DNA of 64,000 bases from Leptidea sinapis (taxonomy: Eukaryota; Arthropoda; Insecta; Lepidoptera; Pieridae): positions 999,501-1,063,500 of the forward strand of contig NC_066266.1 in assembly GCF_905404315.1 (NCBI RefSeq). Reading direction: 5' to 3'. The position numbers and the translations under genes were made by a program. This document shows positions 32,116 through 43,995 of this stretch, in pieces (position 1 is the stretch's first letter; every line of letters starts with the position of its first letter). Below the pieces are notes generated by a model. That model was not told the DNA's origin. It did not search any database and was given only the letters and a program-made list of their open reading frames with translations.

Positions 32116-32837
32116 GCAGGGACCGTTTATTTGAACTGTATGACATGAGGTCTTTGACATGTAATGATAGTGTGAAAGAATATTTAAACGCCTATTCTAA
32201 AATATTCAAAAATATATGTAAAAAGGCCAAAGCACTTCACATATTAAATAAAATAAAAAAATCTGATAATAAAATAAAAACGTTTTGGAATATTATTAAT
32301 GCCAAAACGGGCAAAATAAAAAGGCATGACGTATCTGACTTTACCATAATAAAGAAAAATAATAAAATAAGTTGTACTAAAGAAATAGCAAAGGAATTTC
32401 AAAGCTACTTCGCTAATGTTCCCTTAAAAACTACCGAAAACTTGAATTCGTCATTTTTACTTTCAACTTTTTGCTAAAAAAATCAACACCTTCATGTGAT
32501 AATTTATTTAATTTTCGGCACATAAATTCCAAAGTCATTGTTAAAACTTTAAAATTAATTAGTAAGAAAAATACTAGAGATATGGGGGAATGTCTGTGAA
32601 TTTATTTCATAATATAATTGACACAATAGCGCCCTACTTTTTAATATCTGCAGGAGAATTTCCAGTATTAATGAAGGTGAGCAAAATTGTTCCATTATTG
32701 AAGGATGGGCATAGAACAGACCTGGTAATTATAGATCTATTTCTGTGCTCCAAGTACTGAGCAAAGTCTTGGAAAAAATTACGCTCAACCAAATGCTCTC
32801 CCACTTCAATTTAAATAACATATTGGTAAACGAACAA
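32116..32837 (+). mobile_element. LINE A1: linker and start of reverse transcriptase
   Basis: The reading resumes as RLFELYDMRSLTCNDSVKEY and runs to 32477, then continues in other frames: HNIIDTIAPYF, GEFPVLMKVSKIVPLLKDGH and a NYRSISVLQVLSK-like block near 32730-32770. It aligns with the same region of LINE A3 (61318-61790). It is cut off at about 32837 by LINE B. Confidence 0.82.
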
Positions 32838-35295
32838 TATTTTTTTATGGAATAGGAGGACACACGATTCACCTGGTGTTAAGTGATCACCACCGCCCAC
32901 AATCTCTTGCAACACCAGAGGAATCACAGGAGCGTTGCCGGCCTTTAAGGAAGGAGTACGCGCTTTTTTTAAAGGTATCCATGACGTATCGTCGCGCAAA
33001 AACCGCACAAGGAAGCTCATTCCACAGCTTTGTAGTACGTGGAAGAAAGCTCCTTGAAAACCGCACTGTGTAGGACCGCCACACATCCAGATGGTGGGGA
33101 TAATATCCTAACTTGTGGCGTGTCGTGCGAAGGTGGAATTTGGCGGCAGGAATCAGGTTAAACAGCTCTTCGAAACACTCCCCGTGATAAATGCGGTAGA
33201 AGACACACAATGAAGCGACAACACTACGCAACGCCAAGTGATCCAGCCGTTCACAGAGCACTAGGTCCCCGACAAATCGAGCTGCTCTACGTTGCACGCG
33301 GTCAAATGGGTCGAGCTGATACTGGGGTATGCCAGACCAGAGATGACAGCAATACTCCATGTGTGACCGGACCTGCGCTTTGTACAGCTAGAATGTGGGC
33401 CGGCTTGAAGCATTGCCGTGATCTATTTATGACACCCAGCTTCTTGGAACCCAATTTAGCTTTGCACTCCAGATGACCATGGAATTGGCAATTGGCGTTC
33501 GAGATTTCGAGACCCAGTATTCCGATACTAGGCGAGGCTTTAAGGGAAGTGTTTTCGAAGAGCGGTGATACGGCAAATGGGGTTTTTTTAGTGGTAAATG
33601 CACAAACTTGAGTCTTCTGGGGGTTAAATTGGACAAGGTTCAATTTACCCTATTCCGCCACCTTCTCAAGAGAAGACTCGATAGAAGACACAAGTTTCTC
33701 CCGGCACTGGTCAACGGTTTCCCGAGAGAGACCTGCACGGCCCGTGTATACGGCATCACCAGTGCTGTCGTCTGCATAGCAATGTATGTTGGAGGTGTCC
33801 AACATATCATTGATATGCAGAAGAAACAGCGTGGGAGATAGCACAGAGCCTTGGGGCACTCCATCATTCACGGGCTTCGGGTTCGAGCAATAACCGTCGA
33901 CAACGACCTATATGCTGCGCCCAGTGAGGAAGCTGGAGGTCCACTTGCATAAGCTCTCGGGACGCCCAAACGATGGAAGTTTTGAGAGGAGCGCCTTGTG
34001 CCAATCAAAGGCCTTCGCTATATCCAGGCTAACTGCCAGGCCGTACTCCTTGCTTTCAATAGCCGCCGTCCATCTATGTGTTAGGTATACCAGTAGATCA
34101 CCTACCCACCGACCATGGCGAAAGCCGTACTGGCGGTCGTTGATCAACTGGTGTAGGTATACCAAGTGCTGGCAGCTAATTATGCTCTTCATGATTTTAG
34201 AGAGCAGGGAGGTAATAGCAATAGGCCTGTAGTTCGCCGAATCCGAACTGTCTCCTTTTTTTTGGATCGGATGGACAAGGGCTGACTTCCATGAGTCAGG
34301 GACTACGCCTTTGGAATAGGAGTGCTGGAATAAACGCGTTAGCACCGGCGTCAACTCAGGGGCACACGTTCTAAGCACGATTGGAGAAATGCCATCCGGC
34401 TCGCTCGACTTCCTGACGTACAACGAAAACAGAGCTCGCCTAACAGTTTTCTGTCTGAACTGTACTTCAGGCATAGAGCTTTGACACCGCGAGATGGTCG
34501 GCGGTGATTTTCCGTTGTCGTCAAGAGTCGAGTTGGAGGCGAAAAGAGCGCGCAGGAGCTCGGCTTTCTCGTTTGGCGTATGGGCCAGGGTGTCTTTCCT
34601 CATGTGCAACGGCGGCATGGACGGCTGGTTGAAGTTACCAAGAGCAGCTTTTGACATCGACCAGAACTTGCGTCTTCCAGTCGGGTAATTGGACAGATGC
34701 TCGCCGATTTTGACGACGTCAAAGCACGTCACTTCGCACGGGCGATTTGCCGCTTCAAAAATCTGGAGGCATGGTTATATTTCCTCTTTAGAACCATGCA
34801 GTTCGGATCCTTTGAGTCCAGCGCCGCAACCCTAGTTGGATACGAATGTTTTTTGCAGTCAGATGCTGCTTTAACTGACGCATCGAACCAGGGATGTGAT
34901 CTGCCACCGATCGGTACTACAGAGCTTGGTATAAAAATATCCATGCCCTGCAGTATCACATCGGCTACTGCATCGGCGCAGGCACTAGGATCATCTCAAG
35001 GGAAACAAACCTTGCCCCAAGGGTAGGATGCAAAAAAGGAACGCATCCTCACCGCACCATCACCTGCTGACTTGTAGTGCCAAACGCGGCTGGTGGTCTA
35101 CGACGTTGGCGTCGGATAGGCACTATACTCCTGACCTGGCAATGGTCGGGGGTTGGGAGTCATTCCGAGAGGGGCGTCGACAAAGACCAGGTAACTATCG
35201 GGATGTGTAGTCAGCAGAAGATCCAATAAGGACGGCGTGTGGCTATCCACACCCGGGAACCGTTGGCGACTCAACCAATTGGTACAGACCATACG
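32838..35295 (-). mobile_element. LINE B (CR1-like), 5'-truncated
   Basis: A minus-strand non-LTR element runs from the end of the endonuclease (LLDLLLTTHPDSYLVFVDAP, near 35120-35250) through reverse transcriptase to a CR1-style 3' tail near 32840 (GGTGATCACTTAACACCAGG on the element strand). Broken frames: 34732-33908 with KSALVHPIQKKGDSSDSANY and an AFD motif; 33871-33650 with GVPQGSVLSPTLF and YADDS; 33643-33302; 33360-32887 with WRSYTVRFSRSFLPRTTKLW. The second Asp of YADD is kept, but stops separate the blocks, so it is dead. It may belong to the Zenon type of lepidopteran CR1 elements (not certain). Confidence 0.87.
33908..34732 (-). pseudogene. LINE B reverse transcriptase, fingers/palm part
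   Basis: This 274-codon open stretch contains RRALFSLYVRKSSEPDGISP, SALVHPIQKKGDSSDSANYR followed by PIAITSLLSK, NDRQYGFRHGR and SLDIAKAFDWHKALLSKLPS, the classical order of non-LTR reverse transcriptase blocks. The AFD Asp is catalytic. The frame stops before the GVPQGS block, which lies in another frame at 33650-33871. Confidence 0.85.
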
Positions 35296-35690
35296 TCAAT
35301 GCGAAACTATGCACAGATCGATGAATAAATTACCTGAAAATATTATAAGTCTATGTGAAAATAAGTTTAAGTTTGTTATTAAACGCATACTATCACAAAA
35401 AGCGTATTATAACATAGAAGAATATTTAAATGACAAAAATTATTTGGAACACTAATTGTAATTTAGTGATAAAACAAAATAAATAGATAATAGGTAACAG
35501 GTATTATATGTACAGTACCATCGATGACATGTATATTATTTTTATTATTGACATTTATATTGTTATTATTGTTTCATTTATATTTTTACGATAATGTATT
35601 AAATTATTCTATTTTATTTATGACGAGGAAAAGTGTATTGTAAATACCTACTTTCAATAAATTGTTTTGATTTGATTTGATTTGCAATGT
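35296..35690 (+). mobile_element. LINE A1-type 3' end
   Basis: The segment starts in the C-terminal NKLPENIISLCENKFKFVIK block, which matches NKLPQSVSEL in LINE A3. The frame continues QKAYYNIEEYLNDKNYLEH and stops at 35455. A 3' UTR follows and ends AATAAATTGTTTTGATTTGA plus further TTTGAT units. It may be the downstream part of LINE A1, with the reverse transcriptase core missing, or an independent copy. Confidence 0.75.
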
Positions 35691-35885
35691 TGAATTCAAA
35701 TTCAAATTGAAATATTTTAATTCGAAATAGGATTTAAAATCACTTATTGAACGTCAAAAACTACCACCCATTCCAAAGAGACTGCCTCAGACCTGAGAAG
35801 AATGGGCGCAAGAAACTCAGCGGGCTTTTTTTAATGTAAAATATGGATTACAATGTGATATCGTACAATAAACATTTATAATTAA
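35691..35885. repeat. LINE-tail-like dispersed repeat
   Basis: The block ACTACCACCCATTCCAAAGA, GAAGAATGGGCGCAAGAAAC and TCAGCGGGC followed by an AT-rich end is a frequent lepidopteran retroelement 3' end. It sits between two LINE A pieces. Confidence 0.5.
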
Positions 35886-36400
35886 AGATCCTGAGGGTGT
35901 TCGCTTCATTCCCAGTCCGTGGTGTCATTAAGAAAATCGTTTATGCTATAGTAACCTTTCCCACACAAACGTTTTTTAACAATTCTTTTAAATGTCGTAA
36001 CACATTTGATTTGTACATTTTCTGGGATCATATTGTAGAAGCATATACATCGCCCAACAAAAGACTTACTAACTCGACCCAACCAAGTAGTAGGCATAAC
36101 AAGTTTATGTTTGATCTTCGTGTCAACGTTATGAATGTCACAGTTTCTAGAAAATTCCATAATGTGCTAATGAACATACAGAATATTATCAAAAATGTAT
36201 TGAGAAGCAGCAGTCAATATGTTTAATTCACTAAATTTTTCTCTTAATGATTCTTTAGGACCTAGGTTATAAATCGCACGAATAGCCCTCTTCTGCAGCA
36301 CAAAGATGGTATTAATATCGGCCGCAGTGGCTCATAACAATATACTATAGAACATAATACTATGAAAATAGTTCAGCTATCATATAGACATCAGAATGAA
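35886..36400 (-). mobile_element. LINE A2 reverse transcriptase C-terminal fragment
   Basis: The minus strand reads INTIFVLQKRAIRAIYNLGP and KESLREKF (36320-36230), then LVMPTTWLGRVSKSFVGRCI and NVQIKCVTTFKRIVKKRLCG up to a stop near 35906. The same blocks occur in LINE A3 (IFILQKRAVRAIYQMSPRES). Both ends are truncated. Confidence 0.78.
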
Positions 36401-36950
36401 ACGTAAACATTTCCAATAAGAATCTTATTTATTCGAATACGAGGCTGTAAAATAAATCTACTTTCTAAAATATTAAATTAAGGGGTACAAACATTGTGAA
36501 CATATTCACTGGTCGAGGGCTCCTCGGGTTATCCTAGCAAACAGTTTAAATTTGTTGATTGTTTGACAAGAGTACCTAGTACCTACCTTTTACATAGAGT
36601 ATTTCACCAACAGCAGGTGGTTTGTGGTTTAAGGCAACGTACTAGAGCTCGCGATCCTGAGTAAGTAGAACAAAATCCTTAAGCGTTGATTCACAGATTT
36701 AACCCGAAAAATATTTTTTGTTCGTAGATTTGCTAAATTCAAATCTATAAGACACACGTAAACTTCGGTGTTTTTTAATAACTTTTCAATAAAAAGTCAC
36801 TAACCGGTTAAATCTTAACATAACAACAAAAAATTAATATAAAAAATATTTAAATATTTAAAAATCTCGCTTACTTATTTGAAATTAATTTATAATTAAT
36901 TAGTGGGAAGATTGCAACAATATTTTTATTATTCGTGTTAACTCTGACTG
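36401..36950. other. AT-rich spacer, nothing recognised
   Basis: No ORF or element boundary can be supported between LINE A2 and the second Tc1-like element. Confidence 0.4.
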
Positions 36951-36973
36951 CTCTACCGGGCGTTCCCAATATA

Positions 36974-38340
36974 CACTGGCCTTCAAAAGTAAGTATCACA
37001 CTTTTAAAATTGGGATAACGTTTTAAGTTCACAAGATATACTTTCGAAATATAAAGGACTCCAAAGAGAATTTAATTTTGTACATAAAAACTTTATAGTC
37101 GGTAACCTTCTTTTAAGAATTGGCTGAAAAAAAACTTCAAAAACAAAACCATTCCTTTTTCAAAGTGGACGTTTCCGAAGAACAATTTTACTATACACAT
37201 TTTTCTTTCTGTTTTAAATTTTTTTCAAGATCGATGGGTCTTGTTATATAAATTTATGCTAAAAAGCACATAACATTTATTTATCATGCCTCTTTCAGTT
37301 GAAGAATGTGCTAGGATCATGGCTTTTCTGGAACTAGGCATCAGTATGCGTCGCACTGCAAGAATGGTGGGTGTGACGGTACGAACGGTCCAGAAGGTAA
37401 AGCGAAGGTACGAAGGACTGGACACCATCTGAGGAGACCTTGTAATGGCAGACCCAGGTGTACCAGTGCCCGAGAAGATCATTATATTATTTCCACTGTG
37501 TTAAGTAATCGCCACCGAAATGCAGTTGAAGTCCAGCAACAGCTACTTCAGACCCGGAGGGACTACATTAGTGACAGTACAGTGAGAAAAAGACTTGCTG
37601 TAGCAAATTTGAAACCCCGAAGACCAGCGAGTGGCCCAAAACTCGAGAGACAGCATCGAGTAGCGAGACTGCGATACGCCCGTGAACACATGCAGTGGGA
37701 TGAAGAAGAATGGTCAAGAATTTTGTTTGCAGATGATTCTCCCTTTACACTTCTGATGGAAGGCGAAGTGCTTACAGGCGACCTGGTGAGCGATACCTTC
37801 AAGCCTGCATCTCAGAAAGAGGCCAATACGGTGGAGGCAGTGTACATGTATGGGCTGGCTTATCTTCAGAAGGTCGCACAGAGCTAGTAGCCATAGAAAA
37901 TGGCACCCTTACTGGGCAAAGATATGCTCAAGAGATTCTCAATGAGTATGCAGGGCCGTATTTAGCAAATATGGGTGATGGATCGATACTGATGCATGAT
38001 AATGCCACACACGGCTCATATCGTACAAGAGTATATTCAGGAGGTCGGTATCAGCGTGATGGCTTGGCCATCAAGAAGTCCTGATCTCAACTTTATTGAA
38101 CACGCCTGGGATGAGCTTGGGAGGCTAGTCAGAAATCGCAGACCACCACCTACTACCCTCAGGGCACTAAAGCAGGCCCTGGTAGAAGAATGGGAGAATA
38201 TTCCCCAACATCGGCTCCGAAACCCAGTGTTCAGTATGCCAAACCGGCTTGAAGCTGTAATCAGAACTCGAGGAGGCAATACCAGTTATTAAAAATTAAA
38301 TAACATGTAATACATTTTTATTGAATTTTTCACACTAAAC
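36974..38340 (+). mobile_element. Tc1-like transposon, second family, 3'-truncated
   Basis: The left end CACTGGCCTTCAAAAGTAAG follows a TA (36972-36973). No matching right end is visible; the element runs into a TA-rich microsatellite near 38341. It differs from the 17.4-kb copy in both ends and transposase sequence. The target seems to have been the terminus of a MITE, because CGTTCCCAATAT directly precedes it. Confidence 0.8.
37286..38292 (+). pseudogene. Tc1-like transposase, frameshifted
   Basis: Translation from ATG 37286 gives MPLSVEECARIMAFLELGIS and a helix-turn-helix segment up to a stop near 37430. A shifted frame continues SNRHRNAVEVQQQLLQTRRD to the first catalytic site ILFADDSPF, where Asp replaces the usual Glu after the catalytic Asp. 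LMHDNAT near 37990 holds the second Asp and is followed by another shift. SPDLNFIEHAWDELGRLVRN holds the Glu, and RTRGGNTSY ends the protein. The family is about 340 residues long. At least three breaks make it inactive. Confidence 0.87.
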
Positions 38341-38456
38341 TATATATATATAATATTATATATGTATATATATATATAATATTATTATATATATTATATA
38401 TATATAATATTATTATATATATTATATATATATATACATATATATACATATATATT
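38341..38456. repeat. (TA)n-rich microsatellite
   Basis: The block is about 115 bp of TATATAATATTAT-type sequence, nearly pure AT and highly palindromic. Confidence 0.95.
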
Positions 38457-39628
38457 AGGGCGTAGTGCTGATACGGTGCTATGACGTCAATAACAGAACT
38501 TATTATTTTTACAGATATGGCCCATATATCAGCAGTTTTTTTTCATTTCTAAAGATCTGAAAGTTTTAATTATTTCTGCTGGGCTAACAACACTGCATTT
38601 GAAATTTTGTTCAACATTTTCCAAAATAAGTGACTTGGCAACACTGGTGGAGGAGACAAGGGTTCTTGGTCTATGGACTTGCATCCCGTTACTTCCTGCT
38701 CAGAGTGGATTTTTGTATTGTTTATTATTAGATTATATACAAACTTGCAGTCTTTCGCTCTTCCAGATTCCCAGTTAATAACTTTCCAAGTCATTTTTAT
38801 TTTATTTGAAGCATTTTTTAATTACTTATATTGAAAAAACATAATTAGGTCTTGGAGTAAATATATAAACTATATTTTTCTAATTCCGCACCTAGGATAC
38901 AAAACTAAACTTTGATCCTAGTACATTTTGTTATCTGTGCTACACTTACGCATCATTGGCAGGTTTCTGTGACCAACTGCTCAGTATATTTTAAATAGTT
39001 AGGTATATTGAAGTTTTATACATCTCTCTCGCTTGTAGTGGTACAAAATAAAAGAGATCGATATAGAGCCGGTTGATGTTTTCGTGTCAGCCTTGTGCCC
39101 ATTTACGAATAGGTAAAATCCGCCATCTTAACAGTGAATTCAGGATTCTTCTGACTTTTAGCGGACCTCTAGTGAATTTCTAAAGACAATTTAGTATTAA
39201 ATTGACTTACTTTTTCCTAATAATAAACATAGGTTTGGTATCATAGCTGATTCGTCTTATAGAAACCGTTTGCCGTATCCCATAAATTAAAACGCCGAAT
39301 TCGTATATCGTTGCTAGTGTTTATGTGACAGAAGATAATAAGCTTTCTAATAGTTTTTTGCGTGTCTATTTCCGTTTTCCATCTCGACGCCTGTTAACAT
39401 ATTACGTGAAAGTGAAGTAATTCCTGAAGTTGAGCTTTTTTAGGAATTTCTATGTATTTTCGTTTTTAAAAATGCGGTTGGCTGGGCGTAGTTGCGGTTC
39501 TTTGAAGTATTGAACTTGGAGGATTAGGTCTCTGATTTCGGGCCAGGTTGAATGGTTCTAGTGTGAGGCCGCGTAGAATGCGATCGGTGAAGCTTCGCTA
39601 GCATTGTGTTTGAATTTATCTCACAAAG
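38457..39628. promoter_or_regulatory. Probable promoter/5' UTR region of the 39.6-kb exon
   Basis: AT content falls towards 39630 and the last 250 bp (GTTGGCTGGGCGTAGTTGCG, GCGATCGGTGAAGC) look like a 5' UTR. No TATA box or initiator can be fixed. An unremarkable 74-codon minus-strand ORF (38794-38570) shows no domain. Confidence 0.3.
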
Positions 39629-39766
39629 ATGTCCACGACAATGAGACCTACGCTGCAGACGGTGCCAGAATCGCTGCCAGCCGATCATGTCACGGCTTCA
39701 CCAGCTGCTGTCACGACCACCACTGCAGCACCTTCCCAATCGAGGCATCCACGGCCCATATTCAAG
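39629..39766 (+). CDS. Probable first coding exon of an unidentified host gene
   Basis: ATG at 39629 in the good context CAAAGATGTCC opens 46 codons in phase 0, ending at a strong donor, AAG|GTAAGT. The peptide begins MSTTMRPTLQTVPESLPADH, is rich in Thr, Ala, Pro and Ser (probably disordered), and ends SRHPRPIFK. It has no domain I recognise, and a low-complexity N-terminus gives little to identify it. No continuing exon is recognisable up to 64 kb, so the first intron would be more than 24 kb and would host the Harbinger element and others. An isolated ORF with a chance donor is the alternative, but start context, codon content and donor together favour a real exon. Confidence 0.55.
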
Positions 39767-39769
39767 GTA

Positions 39770-42765
39770 AGTGCATTTATTTACTTCTGAATTCAACAAA
39801 AGCTTACTGTTCTGTATATAATTAGTTATTTATTATTACAAATATTGAACTTTGTGTGAAATGTTGCTTTGAAATTATCAGTAAGTAAGCATTTGATGAA
39901 ATGTTTGATTCCACAATCATTGTCCAAATAACTCTATGTGAGCTGATGGCATGCATATTTTAGCAGTTGTAAAGGAATATGGGTTAAAACAGGCTTAAAT
40001 AATTTTATCATTGTTATTGATTAGTTATTCCAATATTATGTTCAACATTAAGATTTTATTAGCATTTAAAAATCTTGTAAATAATTATTTATTGAACAGA
40101 TTTCATACTTGAATTGACTATATAAATATTAATTTTCAATATTTGATGAATTAAACAAAAAGTAATTTCGAGTAACAAGTAACAACTTAAATTATTTAAA
40201 AATTTAAACTAAAGTGAATTACAAAGATAATGAATAACTCAACTAAATTTAATAAATCTAGAATAGAAAGCTGTGCATTGTTGCATGCTACTTAGTAATG
40301 AATTTAAACAGCATTACTGGATAACTATGTAGTAGCTGTGGAAGTAGACTATTTAATAATTTTCCAATTTCTTAATCTGCAACTACACATTGAGGACATA
40401 TTTATTTAACAAAGTTTTATTTAACTTCTGTTTTAGGACTGAGACTTTAATTGATTATTTTTTATTATAATCATTATTATTAGGTATTTCCAAATGTGAT
40501 ATATATATATATATATATATATTTGATGCTGTCTAAAATGTTACAAAATTTATTATAAGTAAAAACATTCAAATATTACTAGTATTATTAATATTACTAA
40601 TACTAATAACACATTATTTTAAAATAGTAAACTGGTCAGAAACAGTCTCATTATTGATACAATCACATTCAAATATTTTTACTCAGAATAGGATAAAATC
40701 AATTTTTGAACTACAAATGTAGCAATCAAAAAGATGTTCATCAAGCTGGAATAGAAAAGTCTCTGTTATTCAAAATAGAAATAATTTATTTAATAGCATG
40801 TCTTTCCATTCTCGAGGTGTGTATAATTTAAAAAGTAATTTATGACATAGTAACCTTTACAAACAAAAATCAAATATTTTTGTCACATATACATACTTTG
40901 AGTTTAATTTCACGCAATGTTTTCAAATTTACTATTTTAGAATGCCTAACCCTTGTAAATCAGTGTTTCTTGGCTATTTCTGAAATCAACAAGACATAAT
41001 GAATTGACTCATCATTGTTACAAAAAAAATGTATAAAAAAGATTTAAATATTGACAACACTTGTTAAACATATTTGGTACAATGATTGAGGAAACATTGC
41101 TCACACTAGCTTTCAGCTCTGGTTTCTGTCAATACACAATATTATTGTGCTTAATGTGAAAGTTATAATTATTTTGTGTTGGATATTGCCACTGTGATGT
41201 CATTTGTTTGTTTTGGTCCAGTTAATAATGCTTTATTAAGGTGAGACCAATTTTTTTTACTATAACAGGTTTGTATATACATTTATGAATGATGTAATTT
41301 ATATTTGTAACAAAAACTGAATAATATATGCAGAACAAAACAATGTTTTGTTTGAGAATAAAAAAGTTAAAACACCTCAATATAAGTAATAAGTACAGTA
41401 ACATCAGTGTAATAATTAGCTATAGGACATGCCTAAACACATTTAAACATGCCCTCATATTTCCGTACCAAAAATGTTGAGCCAGCCTTCTGGAGCTATA
41501 CTTTAATTAGCTTCATGGAGTAGCTGGCAACACTGGCTCTTGACCTCTTGGTGTTGTGGATGTTTATGAGCAGCTTGTATTTTACTTTTTATCATGTGAG
41601 CCTGTTGCTCATTACAATACTAGATAAAAATGGTCTTCTCAATATAATATATTTATATTAGGGGGGTTGACAGCCATAATACAGAGTTAAATGTTAATAA
41701 GTAAAAGCCAATTTTGAGCCTCCACAAGTAGAAAATCAACTAAAAATAACAATGCTTCATAATTAAATTGCAAGATTTATTACATATAAACTGGATTATA
41801 TACAATACAATCCTATATATCCTAAATAGCTAGTTACAATAAGCAAAAAATCTTTTAACTGATCGCATATCAGAGCAGAATAAGTCAATATTATCCAAGT
41901 GTTTTAAATTATTGAAAATATTTAAAGTGACAATTGCATTCAATCTGTAATTGGAATGGCCACATGGGACACTGAGAAGGTTTCTTTTCCAAGAGTGCTG
42001 GTATGGTACATATAAACTAACTTTGGAATGGAGGTATGGACAATTAATTTTAGATTGAGCTATCATCAATAATGTGACATCAACAATGTTTCTACATAAT
42101 GAGAGTGGTACTAGATGTAAATGTTTACAACGGTTTTCATAACATGTATCAGGTATTTTAAAATTATATCAAAGGTATTTTGTAAATTTACATTGAATAT
42201 TTTGTAGTCTATCTTTGTATTTATTGTATTTAGGGTTCCAGGATTGACTACATTGAGGAGGGATTCTATGTGTTTTAAATAATAGTATTATGTCGTACTA
42301 CAGTGAGTAATATGTGTTTATGTCTGTACTCACAGACCATTCAAACTATGCTATGGTAAATGGTAATACTTATGTTAATCTATTGCCAAAATATATGTTT
42401 TTTTTTATGGTTACATACTTATTGCTTGATAGAAGGGCTAGTTGCGCTTGTTAACAAATCAGTTCTAAATTGTGTTTTTTATGTATATTGCCATATGAAT
42501 AAACACTGTAATTTAAATATACATAACAATGGGGAAAACAGTTTCCTAAGCTTTTAACATTCTGTTTAAAATTGTTGATTCACTATTATCATAGCCCAAA
42601 CATAAAAAATTAACACTAATTGCTAAAAAATATATTTTTAGCTATATTTGTCTCTTTCTAATTTAAAATGAAGTTTTTCAGAAAGGGATAAAGCTTTTTG
42701 ATAGCAGAAATAGTAAATGCCAATAATATGAATTCCCATCAATAAAAAAGTATCACTCTTTGACA
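39770..42765. other. Long AT-rich stretch, probably intron
   Basis: It contains a (TA)n run at 40500-40522 and scattered short ORFs without domains. I see no exon, element end or RNA gene. Confidence 0.4.
40500..40522. repeat. (TA)n microsatellite
   Basis: About eleven TA units. Confidence 0.95.
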
Positions 42766-42768
42766 AAA

Positions 42769-43270
42769 TCAATAATCCCTAAAAACAATAAAGAATTTAC
42801 ACATTATATCGCAACATCTTGTTAAAGTTTTTCCGATGTCTTTTGCTGTGTCAATGACAGTCCCCCACCAGGGTAGCTTTGGAGAGAGAGAGTTACAGTG
42901 TAGGGCTTGCCTCAGTATGTGGTTGGGATCCCTCCAGAGTGTGTGGCCTATCCAGCTCCATTTGCAGCATTTTATCTGTTGGTTGATGTTGTGGGGTGTC
43001 ATGACAGTGTTGGCAATGTTTATTGATGTATATTTTGTCAGGACAGTGAATATCTATCCTGATATTGTGAAGGCATAGGTCAATATATACCTGAAGTTAA
43101 TATGAGATGGTCTTGGTGACTTTTCACTTCTCACATCTATACAGTAATACAGTCTTTACATTTGACTGGAATATCTGGAGCTTAGATCTCCGTGTCTGTT
43201 ACCGTGATTGCTGTATGGCAATCTTTACGTATTCAAGCCATGCGAAGGTTGCCCCCCTGATTTGGTGATC
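42769..43270 (-). mobile_element. RTE-like LINE C-terminal fragment
   Basis: The minus strand reads IFQSNVKTVLLYRCE, then KVTKTISY, and then CLHNIRIDIHCPDKI, followed in the frame 43002-42769 by IKCCKWSWIGHTLWRDPNHI and LRQALHCNS. These match the end of a common animal LINE reverse transcriptase (IFNSNVK...LLYG, then KWRWIGHTLR). The reading is broken and the catalytic core is absent. Confidence 0.7.
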
Positions 43271-43699
43271 CGTGAGTGCCATCACTTCACAAAACAGTAA
43301 AGTAACAAGGGGTTATTATACAATAGCTCAAGTTTTCAGAATTGGAATTCGGTTTGGTATTGCTCTTCAGATGACACTGAATGGCAATCAATTTCATTTA
43401 AATAATGACTGTACAGGATCTTTTAGGGACATTATATTGAAGCTGGAATGATATTGCTGGCTGTTTAAATCAATTGCAATTCATCAATACTTACTACTTA
43501 TAGATATTATAAAATAAACTTTGCTGATTGTATCTTGTTATAAGGCCATGCAGGCATATGAACATTGAATATTATAAGCCATTATAGCTTAGTTTAATGA
43601 AAAATTATATAAATTTAATATAAATATTTCTAAATCATTAATTAAAATTAAAGAAGTGAATGAACTTCCTTTAGTGGCATGTATTGTATGTATTTCACA

Positions 43700-43995
43700 T
43701 TTACCAGTGAGAGGCTCCTTTGCACAGGATACTGGCTAGATTATGGGTACCACGACGGCGCCTATATCTGCCGACAAACTGTAATATGTAAACATTATTG
43801 TGTTTCGATAAGAAGGGCGTCGTAGCTAGTGAAATTACTGGGCAAATGAGACTTCACATCTTGTCTCAAAGTGACGAGCGCAGTTGTAGTGCCGCTCAGA
43901 ATTATTGGGTTTTCAAGAATCTTGAGCGGCATTGTAATGGACGTATTAATTACCATAGTTGAAAGTCCTGCTCGCCTCGTCCCGAAATATTGCAA
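43700..43995 (-). repeat. Dispersed repeat family, copy 3, longest
   Basis: This reverse-orientation copy of the family at 9376 is the fullest: it begins at ACCAGTGAGAGGCTCCTTTG and contains GTAGCTAGTGAAATTACTGG, the GTGCCGCTCAGAATTATTGG hairpin with GAGCGGCA, and the CCTGCTCGCCTCGTCCC end. Confidence 0.75.
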
